This document shows, one piece after another, positions 17,526 through 25,997 of a DNA stretch of 64,000 nucleotides. The translations under genes and the position numbers were made by a program. The stretch spans positions 62,001-126,000 of the forward strand of contig NZ_JAOTIF010000015.1 in assembly GCF_025628885.1 (NCBI RefSeq). The letters are read 5' to 3'. Source of the stretch: Paraflavisolibacter caeni (GTDB taxonomy: Bacteria; Bacteroidota; Bacteroidia; Chitinophagales; Chitinophagaceae). The notes under the pieces were generated by a model that had not been told where the DNA came from, searched no databases, and saw nothing but the letters and a program-made list of their open reading frames with translations. How positions within the stretch are numbered: position 1 is the stretch's first letter; each line of letters starts with the position of its first letter.

Positions 17526-19154
17526 ATGAAATCATCCTTCATAATTTCCTTTGCGCTTTTGGTGAGTTTTTCAGTTGCGGCACAAGATACCTTACGCAAA
17601 AGAGAAGTCAATATTACTTCTACATATAAGCCAGTTTTAAAAGAATCTGCCAAGATTAATTTTAATGCGACACCACCGACTGCAGATACAATCAAGCCCC
17701 GCTTGCAGTATAATATCCCCAACCAAAACCTGGTATTCGCTTTCCAGCCCGGCTCTTTAAAACCGTTGGCTTTGCATGTTGATACCGGCGGCCGGTGGAA
17801 TAATGATAGTTATATAAAGGCTGGATTTGGTAACCTGACAACACCTTTTTTGCAGGCTGGCTTATCTCTCGGTGATGGCAAAACTGCTGGACTAAATGTT
17901 TATGCAAAACATATTTCATCCAAGGGCAAACAAAACTTTCAGGATTACCGCAACACCAATGTAGACGTAAACGGGTTTTACCAAACAGCTAAAAATATGG
18001 AGTGGACCGCGCGGATAGGAGGCTTTCAGGAGAAATATAATAAATATGGCTACCAGCCAAAAGATCTGGTCTTTCCGGATGATTCACTGGCTGTACACTA
18101 CCAAACATGGCGCGGTCGCGTCGGTGTTCACAATATTAACCGAACACAATACGGTATTTCTTATGCACCTGAAATCAAGGTTGATGTTTTTAACGATGGT
18201 TTAAGCAACTCAGAAAGTAATACTTATATCAAACTGCCCATACAAAAGGAAGTAGGAAAAATATTTGCTGTTGATGTTGCCTTGGAAGCAAGCCTGAACC
18301 GTTACAAACCTGATAACAAGGATGCTGACAATAATAACTTTGTTACCATTGCGCCATCAATATTATTTAAGACTCCAAATGCTAATATCCAGGCTGGTAT
18401 TAGACCTGCATGGAACAATGGTGACTTTAAATTGCTGCCAAACATAATGGCTGAATTTGGATCAGCTGATAAGAGCTTTTCATTTCAATTGGGCTGGGTT
18501 GGTTATTTGAGATATTCTGGATATCAATATTTGGCAGGCTTCAATCCTTGGATCTGGGCGCCTCAGGATGTTTACAATACTACTATTGAAGAGCGCTATG
18601 CAGGATTGAAAGGGTCTGTAGGTGATCACTTTAGCTATGGCGCAAAATTAGGTTTCAATAAGTACAATAACCAACCTCTGTTCCTGAATGATAATATAGA
18701 TGGTAAGTCCTTTGTGATCTTGAACGAGGCAAAAATGAAAGTTGTTCATGTAGGCGGCGAACTTGGTTATAATGTTGGAGAAACCTTTTCTTTGATATCT
18801 AACCTAACATTCAATCAGTATACTACAGATGTGCATGATAAAGCTTGGGGGCTTCTTCCAATGGAGTTTACAACCAAAATGCGCATTCAGGTAATGAAAG
18901 ATCTTTTCATTACTGGTGATCTGTACGCATTCGAAGGATCAAAATATCACAATGAAAATGGCGATTCAAAACGCTTGAACGGTGCTATTGATTTAAGTGG
19001 TGGTGCAGAATTTGCAATTTTGAAAAACATGAAAGTCTGGGCCCAGTTCAATAACATTTTGAACAAAGAATACCAGCGCTGGAACAGATATCCTGTTTAT
19101 GGGTTTAACTTCCTCGGAGGTATCATATTTTCGTTCGCCCAAAACAATAAGTAG
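17526..19154 (+). CDS. Outer-membrane beta-barrel, TonB-receptor-like without plug
   Basis: 542 residues with a signal peptide (SFIISFALLVSFSVAAQ). It lacks a carboxypeptidase-like domain and a plug; instead a short N-terminal segment (REVNITSTYKPVLKESAKINF) leads into alternating amphipathic beta strands up to a C-terminal strand GFNFLGGIIFSFAQ. The end FNNILNKEYQRWNRYPVYG is typical of TonB-dependent receptor barrels. It may be a plug-less barrel that works with the TPR protein before it. The stop shares one base with the GTG of the next gene (TAGTG), so the two are coupled. Confidence 0.8.
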   Translation: MKSSFIISFALLVSFSVAAQDTLRKREVNITSTYKPVLKESAKINFNATPPTADTIKPRLQYNIPNQNLVFAFQPGSLKPLALHVDTGGRWNNDSYIKAGFGNLTTPFLQAGLSLGDGKTAGLNVYAKHISSKGKQNFQDYRNTNVDVNGFYQTAKNMEWTARIGGFQEKYNKYGYQPKDLVFPDDSLAVHYQTWRGRVGVHNINRTQYGISYAPEIKVDVFNDGLSNSESNTYIKLPIQKEVGKIFAVDVALEASLNRYKPDNKDADNNNFVTIAPSILFKTPNANIQAGIRPAWNNGDFKLLPNIMAEFGSADKSFSFQLGWVGYLRYSGYQYLAGFNPWIWAPQDVYNTTIEERYAGLKGSVGDHFSYGAKLGFNKYNNQPLFLNDNIDGKSFVILNEAKMKVVHVGGELGYNVGETFSLISNLTFNQYTTDVHDKAWGLLPMEFTTKMRIQVMKDLFITGDLYAFEGSKYHNENGDSKRLNGAIDLSGGAEFAILKNMKVWAQFNNILNKEYQRWNRYPVYGFNFLGGIIFSFAQNNK

Positions 19155-19765
19155 TGTTCGTAATATTAACAAAATACTTCTTTCAATACAGGGAAATGAA
19201 CATCCCCGGGATTGGTGCTTTTAAATTAATTGAAGTTCCGGCGAGTTTAGATATAGTGAATAAATTGATGCATCCTCCTGGTTATGATATTATGTTTTCT
19301 AACCAACTGGTAGTTAAAGAACATCAGTTGTCTTATCTGGCATCAACCCTGCATTGTGATAAAGCTCAGGCACTTTTTGAACTGGAAAGGTTTGGCGAAT
19401 CTTTAAAAAGTAGTCTTTATAATGATGCTCTTTTATGGAAGGGATTAGGAACCTTGAAGCTTTCAGATGGTATCATCAATTTTCAGGTTGACCCACAAAA
19501 GGATCTGCTGTTACAGCCGGTACCGGCAGAGAGAGTACTTCGAGACAGGAATCAGCAAACTGTTTTGATGGGGGATAAAGAAGTGCAGACCGGCCTGGAT
19601 GAATATGTTGAGGTACCGGAAAAGAAGCGTTCTCCGGTAATGATTATAGCCTGGGTTCTCATTTTGCTTAGTATTGCATTTATTGGTTTTCATTTTTATA
19701 AGCAAGGTATGAAACCATCTTCTTCAGGCAATCAAATGAAAATTAAAATAGAGAAAAGCAGATAA
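19154..19765 (+). CDS. HU-CCDC81-type membrane protein lacking SPOR
   Basis: 203 residues. The first ~70 match the bacterial HU-CCDC81 domain (LTKYFFQYREMNIPGIGAFKL), the next part the second HU-like copy (LQVALSKNI-type helices replaced here by LASTLHCDKAQALFELERF and LWKGLGTLKL). One membrane helix lies at about 165-185 (VMIIAWVLILLSIAFIGFHF), followed by a short basic tail. Homologues usually end in a SPOR peptidoglycan-binding domain; this one stops 18 residues after the helix. Start is GTG, overlapping the barrel gene's stop. It probably links the envelope module to the cell interior; inference. Confidence 0.75.
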   Translation: MFVILTKYFFQYREMNIPGIGAFKLIEVPASLDIVNKLMHPPGYDIMFSNQLVVKEHQLSYLASTLHCDKAQALFELERFGESLKSSLYNDALLWKGLGTLKLSDGIINFQVDPQKDLLLQPVPAERVLRDRNQQTVLMGDKEVQTGLDEYVEVPEKKRSPVMIIAWVLILLSIAFIGFHFYKQGMKPSSSGNQMKIKIEKSR

Positions 19766-19805
19766 TTTATTCGTCATCCCTCATTTGTTTTACTTTGCGC
19801 TCCTT

Positions 19806-20711
19806 ATGAACGGAATAGTGCATTATACATCTTGTCCTGTTTGCAACAGTACAAGTATTCATCCATTACTAACGGTTAAAGATGAATCTGTTAGCGGAGA
19901 ACAATTTGTTATTTGGCAATGTGAGCAATGCTCTTTGCGTTTTACGCAGGATGTTCCGGACGAAACTTCTATTGGTCCCTATTACAAGTCTCCGGACTAT
20001 ATTTCACATACCAACATTAATAAAGGCTTGTTAAATAAGCTTTACCAGGGAGTGAGAAATTTCACTTTGAACCAAAAAGCCAATCTCTTGATACACACAA
20101 CCGGTTTGAAACAGGGTAGCATGTTGGATGTTGGCTGCGGCATTGGAGCTTTTATTAATGTAATGAAAAATAAAGGCTGGCAGGTGGAAGGGGCGGAGCC
20201 TGATGAGGACGCGAGAAGGTTGGCTAAGGAACTTTTTCAACTTTCTATAAAGCAACCATCCGCTCTTTTCGACTTCCGTCCTTCTTCGTTTGATGCTATT
20301 TCCCTTTGGCATGTACTCGAACACGTACATGATCTTCATAATTATGTCGAACAATTGAAGACCTTACTGAAAGAGAATGGGCAGCTTTTCATTGCCGTGC
20401 CCAATTATCAATCACTGGATTCTGAAATATACCGCTTAAAATGGGCTGCCTACGATGTGCCGCGGCATCTGTATCATTTTACACCGCAGGCAATTCAGGT
20501 GTTAATGAAGCAGCATGGAATGAAAGTAACTGCTAAAAAGCCAATGTGGTTCGATTCTTTTTATATCAGCCTTTTAAGTTCCAAGTATCGCAATGGTTAT
20601 ACAAACTGGTTAGGAGCCGCAATCAGCGGACTGAGGTCAAACCTCAAAGCCCTCATGAATAAAGACCGCTGTAGCTCATTGATCTATATAATTACAAAGA
20701 ATACTGATTAA
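19806..20711 (+). CDS. Class I SAM-dependent methyltransferase with N-terminal CxxC pairs
   Basis: 301 residues. Two CxxC pairs near the N-terminus (CPVC and CEQC) form a likely zinc ribbon. The SAM-binding site is MLDVGCGIGAFINVMK, followed by LWHVLEHVHD (motif IV) and the RHLYHFTP segment seen in Methyltransf_23 proteins. Such enzymes often modify lipids or small metabolites; the substrate is unknown. The longer frame begins at a TTG that lies in a TACTTTG promoter-like stretch (19791-19797), so the ATG at 19806 (MNGIVHYTSCPVC) is used. Confidence 0.85.
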   Translation: MNGIVHYTSCPVCNSTSIHPLLTVKDESVSGEQFVIWQCEQCSLRFTQDVPDETSIGPYYKSPDYISHTNINKGLLNKLYQGVRNFTLNQKANLLIHTTGLKQGSMLDVGCGIGAFINVMKNKGWQVEGAEPDEDARRLAKELFQLSIKQPSALFDFRPSSFDAISLWHVLEHVHDLHNYVEQLKTLLKENGQLFIAVPNYQSLDSEIYRLKWAAYDVPRHLYHFTPQAIQVLMKQHGMKVTAKKPMWFDSFYISLLSSKYRNGYTNWLGAAISGLRSNLKALMNKDRCSSLIYIITKNTD

Positions 20712-20734
20712 TTCTTGCAAATCCGCGGTTTGGT

Positions 20735-21550
20735 TTAATGTTCAAACTGTATTTCATACAGTTCAGGCCAATATTTACCGGTTACATAAATCTTATTGGT
20801 CTGCGGGTCATAAGCAATGCCATTCAAAGTGGCAACTGTTCCTGTGTCAATACCTGGAATTTTTGCCTGGACACGATTAACCAATTCAGTTAAATCCATT
20901 TTTGCTACGACAATACCGTTGTTAGGATCAATTTTTAAAATATAATTATACTGCCACTGATTAGCATAAATATACCCATTAATGTATTCCAGCTCATTGA
21001 TGTTCGAAACAGGGCTGCCATCTTCGGTAACACTTTGAGTCCGCAATAATCTGAAAGTGGATGGCTCATAAAAATACAGGTTGCTACTGCCATCACTAAC
21101 AATAAGGTTCTTACCGTCATTGGCGAGCCCCCAGCCATCAGTATTCAATGGAAATTCTTTGATTTTTTTGAGATCCTGGGCAGAGTAAACAAGTACAATA
21201 TTGTTTTTCCATGTAAGTTGGTAAATCGTATCGTTGATTACAGTAACGCCTTCACCAAAGATTGTAGTATCAAGTCGAACTGCTTTTACGGGCTTCCCGG
21301 TTTTGATGTCCATATGCATCAGTTTCGACTTCCCTTCATATCCAGTGCCTTCCAGCAACTGACCCTTGTAAAAAGCTAATCCCTGTGTGAATGAAGAAGT
21401 GTCGTGTGGATAAACACCCGTTATTGAATAGGATATACGCTTTACAGAACTTTCTGGGCTGTTGTCGCTATTGGTATTATCTGTAGAATTAGTACAACTT
21501 ACCATGCATAAAAGACTGAAATATAAAAGAAGAGTTCCAAAGGTTTTCAT
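20735..21550 (-). CDS. Glutaminyl-peptide cyclotransferase, lipoprotein
   Basis: 271 residues with a lipobox (LLCMVSC, Cys at 19) and then the five-bladed propeller of the plant/bacterial glutamine cyclotransferase family: PHDTSSFTQGLAF, LLEGTGYEGKS, TWKNNIVLVYS, INELEYINGYIYANQWQ, LNGIAYDPQTNKIYVTGKYWPELYEI. It would convert N-terminal Gln of secreted proteins to pyroglutamate in the periplasm. In Bacteroidota, T9SS and Sec substrates commonly start with Gln after signal cleavage, so this is a plausible partner of the nearby secreted proteins (for example those cleaved after AQ). Confidence 0.9.
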   Translation of the reverse strand: MKTFGTLLLYFSLLCMVSCTNSTDNTNSDNSPESSVKRISYSITGVYPHDTSSFTQGLAFYKGQLLEGTGYEGKSKLMHMDIKTGKPVKAVRLDTTIFGEGVTVINDTIYQLTWKNNIVLVYSAQDLKKIKEFPLNTDGWGLANDGKNLIVSDGSSNLYFYEPSTFRLLRTQSVTEDGSPVSNINELEYINGYIYANQWQYNYILKIDPNNGIVVAKMDLTELVNRVQAKIPGIDTGTVATLNGIAYDPQTNKIYVTGKYWPELYEIQFEH

Positions 21551-21579
21551 GGAGCAAAAATAATGTTTGCAAATGTCCT

Positions 21580-21596
21580 CATTTGTTAAACAAATG
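21580..21596. promoter_or_regulatory. 17-nt palindrome upstream of the cyclotransferase gene
   Basis: CATTTGT-TAA-ACAAATG, perfect arms of 7, 30-46 bp before the minus-strand start. Possible operator. Confidence 0.3.
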
Positions 21597-21781
21597 TAGT
21601 AGAATGGGTTGCGTTTTTAATGGTAAATATTTAGATTTACGACACAATCATGCATTTATCCTTTAAAAAATCCTCTCTTAAGCCTGTATCCGGATTTTCC
21701 AATTAATATTCCCTTTCTTCCAATATCAGTTTAAAACGCCTCCAATTCTGATTCCTATGCTCACTGCCAACTTTTGGAATA

Positions 21782-23071
21782 ATGAGAGCAATACTGATAG
21801 CGGCAATCGCTTTATTATCATCGCATTTATGGGCCCAAAGAGCGTGTTTCACAGTCGAGTCACTGAATGGGAATTCTATTGTCCTTCCGGTTATGAGTCA
21901 TTTGAAAATAGCGAATAAGATCGTGCAACAGAATGGTCCTTCTTCAGTTTCTGTAATGGGTGAGGCTTCAATATCATCTCTGATCCGCATTCCTGTTGTG
22001 GTACATATTCTATATAATACAGCAACACAGAATATTTCTGATGATCAGGTGAAAAGCCAGATTGACGCTTTGAACCGTGATTTCAGGAAAAGAAATAGTG
22101 ATACGCTAAATATTCCTGAGCGTTTTAAATTATTAGCTGCCGATGTGGAAATTGAATTTCAATTGGCTGTTGTTGATCCCCAGGGGCGTGCCTCTAATGG
22201 CATCGTCCGGAAGCAAACGCAGGTGAAAGAGTGGGCCTTGGATGATAAAATTAAATTTAATGCTCAGGGTGGCGATGATGCATGGGATAGCAAGAGTTAT
22301 TTAAATATCTGGGTAGGGAGTATAAATAAAACGCTGGGTTATTCCAGTGCAATAAATGGCCCGGTAGAAAAAGATGGTATCGTTATTTCCAATAAAGTAT
22401 TTGGTACTATTGGCATTACGGGCGCGTTTAATTTAGGTAGAACTTTGGTACATGAAACTGGTCATTGGCTGGGATTAAAGCACATTTGGGGAGACGCACC
22501 CTGTGGTGACGACGAGGTGGAAGATACCCCTCCCCAAGCTGGATTTACAACAGGATGCCCAACAGGCTTCCGGGCTACCTGCGGATCTTCTGATTTGGGT
22601 GATATGTACATGAACTATATGGACTTTACCAGCGATGCTTGTATGTACCTGTTCACAAAAGGTCAAAAAGAAAAAATGAGAGGTAGCTTCCTGAACAATG
22701 GTTTCCGTTATTCTTTATTGAATAGCAAAGGATTGAATGCTGCAAACATAATTGATACACCGGTTGCTGAAACTACTGAACCCAATTCAGAGACAATTGG
22801 CAATAGTGTAAAAAATACGATTTCAGATGTGCTCTTGTATCCCAATCCTGCGACAAGCGGGTTTACCTTGAAACTAAATGATGAAAGTTGGATCGGAAGC
22901 GAAATAAAGATCATGAATATGAATGGAATCATCTTGCAAAAGATGAGGATTACATCTCTATCACAATTAGTTCAGGTAACAGCATTGAGTCAGGGACTCT
23001 ATTTTGTTCTACTGGAAAAAACGGATAAACGGACATACCTGAAATTTATGAAAACGGCTCCTGCTCACTAG
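21782..23071 (+). CDS. Secreted M43 zinc metalloprotease with T9SS C-terminal signal
   Basis: 429 residues. Signal peptide ILIAAIALLSSHLWAQ, propeptide-like region, then the catalytic domain with HETGHWLGLKH (His224, Glu225, His228, His234) and a Met-turn in YMNYMDF. This is the metzincin pattern of pappalysin/cytophagalysin (M43). The last ~75 residues form a type-A T9SS sorting domain (LYPNPATSGFTLKLND ... GLYFVLLEKTDKRTYLKF), so the enzyme is probably exported by the Por system and released or attached to the surface. Substrate unknown. The 3' end overlaps the converging FAD-oxidoreductase gene by 26 bp. Confidence 0.9.
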   Translation: MRAILIAAIALLSSHLWAQRACFTVESLNGNSIVLPVMSHLKIANKIVQQNGPSSVSVMGEASISSLIRIPVVVHILYNTATQNISDDQVKSQIDALNRDFRKRNSDTLNIPERFKLLAADVEIEFQLAVVDPQGRASNGIVRKQTQVKEWALDDKIKFNAQGGDDAWDSKSYLNIWVGSINKTLGYSSAINGPVEKDGIVISNKVFGTIGITGAFNLGRTLVHETGHWLGLKHIWGDAPCGDDEVEDTPPQAGFTTGCPTGFRATCGSSDLGDMYMNYMDFTSDACMYLFTKGQKEKMRGSFLNNGFRYSLLNSKGLNAANIIDTPVAETTEPNSETIGNSVKNTISDVLLYPNPATSGFTLKLNDESWIGSEIKIMNMNGIILQKMRITSLSQLVQVTALSQGLYFVLLEKTDKRTYLKFMKTAPAH

Positions 23072-24200
23072 CCATCATTTTCGCCATAATCTTCCCAACC
23101 ATCGGTGCAAGTGCTACGCCCATTCCACTCATTCGGATTGCACAGAATACGCCTGGCATTAATTGCTGTATGATAGGCATCTTTTCACTCCCCATAGCCA
23201 TGATGCCGCTCCACCTGTGCTCGATGACATATTGTTTTTTAAAGCGAGGTAACACTACATCTTCTAGATACCTTTCTAGCTCTGATTGAATAAGTTCAGT
23301 TGTTTTTAATTCTGTTGTTTGTTCTTCTGCAAATGCTTTATTCCTGGCTCCGCCTAGTAAGACCCTGTTCCCGAAATTCCGGAAGTAATAATAACCCTGA
23401 TCTGAATGGAAAGTTCCTTTCCATGGCAACCCTTGTATAGGAGATGTCAGCAGAATTTGGCCACGGGCTGGTATAATATCTGTTTCTGGCAAGAGTTCTT
23501 TCGCATAAGCATTGGTGCAGATCAATAATTGTTTGCAGGAAAAGCTGGTTGAGAAATTGGTCTTAAGCTCAATGACGTTTTCATTGGGATGAAAGCTTTT
23601 GACTTCAATATTATTAAGAACCTGGACACCTTTTGAATGTACATGCTGCAACAATGATTGTAATAACTTCCCGGAATGGAGAGAACCTTCCAGGCCATTT
23701 TTTATCAAATGGCTCGTTTCTCCAAATCCAAATAAATGAATATGTTCATCATCAAATCTAAAAGTCCTTTTATTACCGGTAATAGGGTGTAATAACGAAT
23801 TGATACGATCAACCCCGGCTTCTAATTCATTTTTGGACATTCTATCCTTCTCATCGTAAAGTTCATAACCTCCACATCGTTCAAAGTCAATCTTGGAATC
23901 AGGGAAATACTTCTGAATGCGCAATAATCCTTTATACCTCATATCAACCAATTGCAGCATTTTATCAGTACCCATTTGGGTTTCATCTGCAATTAATTCA
24001 CTCAAACTTCCAAAGCAGGCAAATCCCGCATTACGATTACTCGCTCCCGTTGGAATGACGCCTCTCTCAATAATTGTAATTTTTAGGTCAGGAGCTCTTT
24101 TCTTTAAATAGAATGCACACCAAAGTCCTACAAATCCACTTCCGATTATAATGACATCCTGAGGCGCAAAAAAGGTTTCTTTTTCCCAGATACTGATCAT
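23046..24200 (-). CDS. FAD-dependent oxidoreductase (DAO family)
   Basis: 384 residues. N-terminal dinucleotide-binding fold VIIIGSGFVGLWCAFYLKKR, then TGASNRNAGFACFGS as in glycine/D-amino-acid oxidase relatives, and a C-terminal GVALAPMVGKIMAKMM that closes the FAD site. No signal peptide. It probably oxidises a secondary amine or amino acid; the substrate is not apparent. ATG start. The 3' end runs 26 bp into the end of the metalloprotease gene on the other strand. Confidence 0.85.
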   Translation of the reverse strand: MISIWEKETFFAPQDVIIIGSGFVGLWCAFYLKKRAPDLKITIIERGVIPTGASNRNAGFACFGSLSELIADETQMGTDKMLQLVDMRYKGLLRIQKYFPDSKIDFERCGGYELYDEKDRMSKNELEAGVDRINSLLHPITGNKRTFRFDDEHIHLFGFGETSHLIKNGLEGSLHSGKLLQSLLQHVHSKGVQVLNNIEVKSFHPNENVIELKTNFSTSFSCKQLLICTNAYAKELLPETDIIPARGQILLTSPIQGLPWKGTFHSDQGYYYFRNFGNRVLLGGARNKAFAEEQTTELKTTELIQSELERYLEDVVLPRFKKQYVIEHRWSGIMAMGSEKMPIIQQLMPGVFCAIRMSGMGVALAPMVGKIMAKMMASEQEPFS

Positions 24201-24338
24201 AATAGTAAACTAAATTTAAAAAAATAAGTCAATAGATCTATCAAGTTTATAATGCACCACCCGCTCTTACAATTATTAAGATTTCTATGATCAGCCATCT
24301 GTCATCAACCTTTAACCATGCTTTAAATTCTATAACCC

Positions 24339-24346
24339 TACTTTTG
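24339..24346 (+). promoter_or_regulatory. -7 promoter element (TACTTTTG) of the DUF4197 gene
   Basis: Perfect TAnnTTTG 17 nt before the ATG at 24364. Confidence 0.55.
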
Positions 24347-24363
24347 AAACAGAAACTTAATTT

Positions 24364-25122
24364 ATGAAACAATTTTTCTTTATCTGTACCTTATTTACTT
24401 TTTTGACTACCACTTTACACGCTCAAGGATTTAAAGGCCTGGTCAAAAATGTAGTGAAAAAAGACTCCACTGGAAAAATTTCAATTAATAACATTCTAAC
24501 AGCTTCAGGACAAAAAGGAGGATTAACCAATAGTGAAATTATCAGCGGTCTAAAAGAAGCACTTCAGGTAGGGGCGCAAAGAGGCTCTTCTAAACTGTCT
24601 GCAGTTGATGGCTTTTTTAAAGATGCTGCATTAAAAATTTTGATGCCTCCGGATGCAAAAAAAGTAGAAAATACATTGCGCGACTTTGGAATGGGCAAGC
24701 AGGTGGATAATGCCATTCTGGCAATGAACAGGGCTGCGGAAGATGCTGCAAAAAATGCCGCTCCAATTTTTATTAATGCCGTAAAACAAATGAGCTTCGA
24801 AGATGCCTTAAGTATATTGAAAGGCGGTGACTTTGCTGCTACTAATTATCTGAAAGGAAAAACTACACAATCTTTAACGGAAGCCTTCCGCCCGGTTATT
24901 GACAGCTCGTTGAAAAAAGTGAATGCTACTAAATATTGGAATACTCTGTTTACAACTTATAATAAATTCGGAAAGGAAAAAGTAAATACTGACTTGTCTG
25001 CTTATGTTACTGAAAAATCATTGACTGGTATTTTTTATCAATTGGGATTAGAAGAGCAAAAGATCAGGAAAGATCCTTTAGCTAGAACGAGCGATATCCT
25101 GAAGAAAGTATTCGCAAATTGA
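24364..25122 (+). CDS. DUF4197 exported protein
   Basis: 252 residues. Signal peptide FFFICTLFTFLTTTLHAQ; the mature part is helical with the DUF4197 pattern: LTNSEIISGLKEALQVGAQRG, ILMPPDAKKVENTLR, NRAAEDAAKNAAPIFINAVKQM, and a C-terminal SLTGIFYQLGLEEQKIRKDP. Found widely in Proteobacteria and Bacteroidota; function unknown, periplasmic by prediction. Converges with the next gene, 17 bp apart. Confidence 0.87.
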   Translation: MKQFFFICTLFTFLTTTLHAQGFKGLVKNVVKKDSTGKISINNILTASGQKGGLTNSEIISGLKEALQVGAQRGSSKLSAVDGFFKDAALKILMPPDAKKVENTLRDFGMGKQVDNAILAMNRAAEDAAKNAAPIFINAVKQMSFEDALSILKGGDFAATNYLKGKTTQSLTEAFRPVIDSSLKKVNATKYWNTLFTTYNKFGKEKVNTDLSAYVTEKSLTGIFYQLGLEEQKIRKDPLARTSDILKKVFAN

Positions 25123-25139
25123 TGGCTGTTCATTTGGCC

Positions 25140-25871
25140 TTATAGCGCCACGCCCAATGCCAGGCCGATCCGAATGCCAGGGATGGCTCCCTGAAAGTTT
25201 GCTGTTACTGTACGGTTAGTCGCATCAGCCCTTACTATGGTATTGTTTTTTAGGAAAGGAAATTTCTTGATGAAACTGCGGATATCCCATTCTGCATCCT
25301 TTGACTCTGCACTCGTCCAGGACCAGGAACTGTTTGGCGAGTTTTCGATTGCTTTAAAATCATTGGATGCAGAATTAATTTCAGGACCAAGGAAAAAGAA
25401 ATCGATTATGAATCGTTTCCCAATCAAAAATTGACTTCCCAGCTGAATGCCTAAGCCAATGCCATTATATTCATTAGTAAAGTTGAGATACACGTGGCGG
25501 TTGGAAAACTTACCGATTCCTGAGCCCTCACTGGATTGATGTACATATTTAAAATAAGGCTCAAAATACAAGCCTTTTAGTTTTTTTTTTGAAAAATAGG
25601 AGCGGTAACCCGCTAGGAATGATATGGCCTTCATATCAAATTCGGCATCACGACCATCATATTTAAGTGTATGGTGAGAATTGACCGGAATACCAATTTT
25701 CGCAGTCAGGGACTGTTTCCCAAAACTGTATTCTCCCTGTAAACTTATATTCCCTAGAATTAAACCTGAAGGCCCCCATTTTAAAGTAGTATTTAGCGAG
25801 TTTGCTGCTTCTTGTCCTTCCGCAAAGTACATAGTACAAATGGTAAGAAATAGAAGCTGGGCTTTTTTCAT
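25140..25871 (-). CDS. Outer-membrane barrel-like protein (DUF3575-like)
   Basis: 243 residues with a signal peptide (QLLFLTICTMYFAEGQ). Alternating beta-strand pattern: WGPSGLILGNISLQGEY, HVYLNFTNEYNGIGLGIQLGSQFLI, IPGIRIGLALGVAL at the C-terminus ending in a hydrophobic residue. Probably an eight-stranded small barrel of the DUF3575 type; function unknown. ATG start, faces a terminator-separated lpdA gene upstream. Confidence 0.7.
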   Translation of the reverse strand: MKKAQLLFLTICTMYFAEGQEAANSLNTTLKWGPSGLILGNISLQGEYSFGKQSLTAKIGIPVNSHHTLKYDGRDAEFDMKAISFLAGYRSYFSKKKLKGLYFEPYFKYVHQSSEGSGIGKFSNRHVYLNFTNEYNGIGLGIQLGSQFLIGKRFIIDFFFLGPEINSASNDFKAIENSPNSSWSWTSAESKDAEWDIRSFIKKFPFLKNNTIVRADATNRTVTANFQGAIPGIRIGLALGVAL

Positions 25872-25941
25872 GGTTAATTCTTAAAAACGCAGAAAAGGAC
25901 CTATTGATTAAGATTCTATTTCTACAGCGAACGCTGCATCA

Positions 25942-25976
25942 AAAAAGCCCGTCCACAGTAAGCGGACGGGCTTTTT
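25942..25976 (-). terminator. Terminator after lpdA
   Basis: AAAAAGCCCGTCC / GGACGGGCTTTTT, 13-bp stem and 9-nt loop, 22 bp beyond the end of the minus-strand lpdA gene. Confidence 0.88.
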
Positions 25977-25997
25977 ATTGATCAATTTTAATCACAA

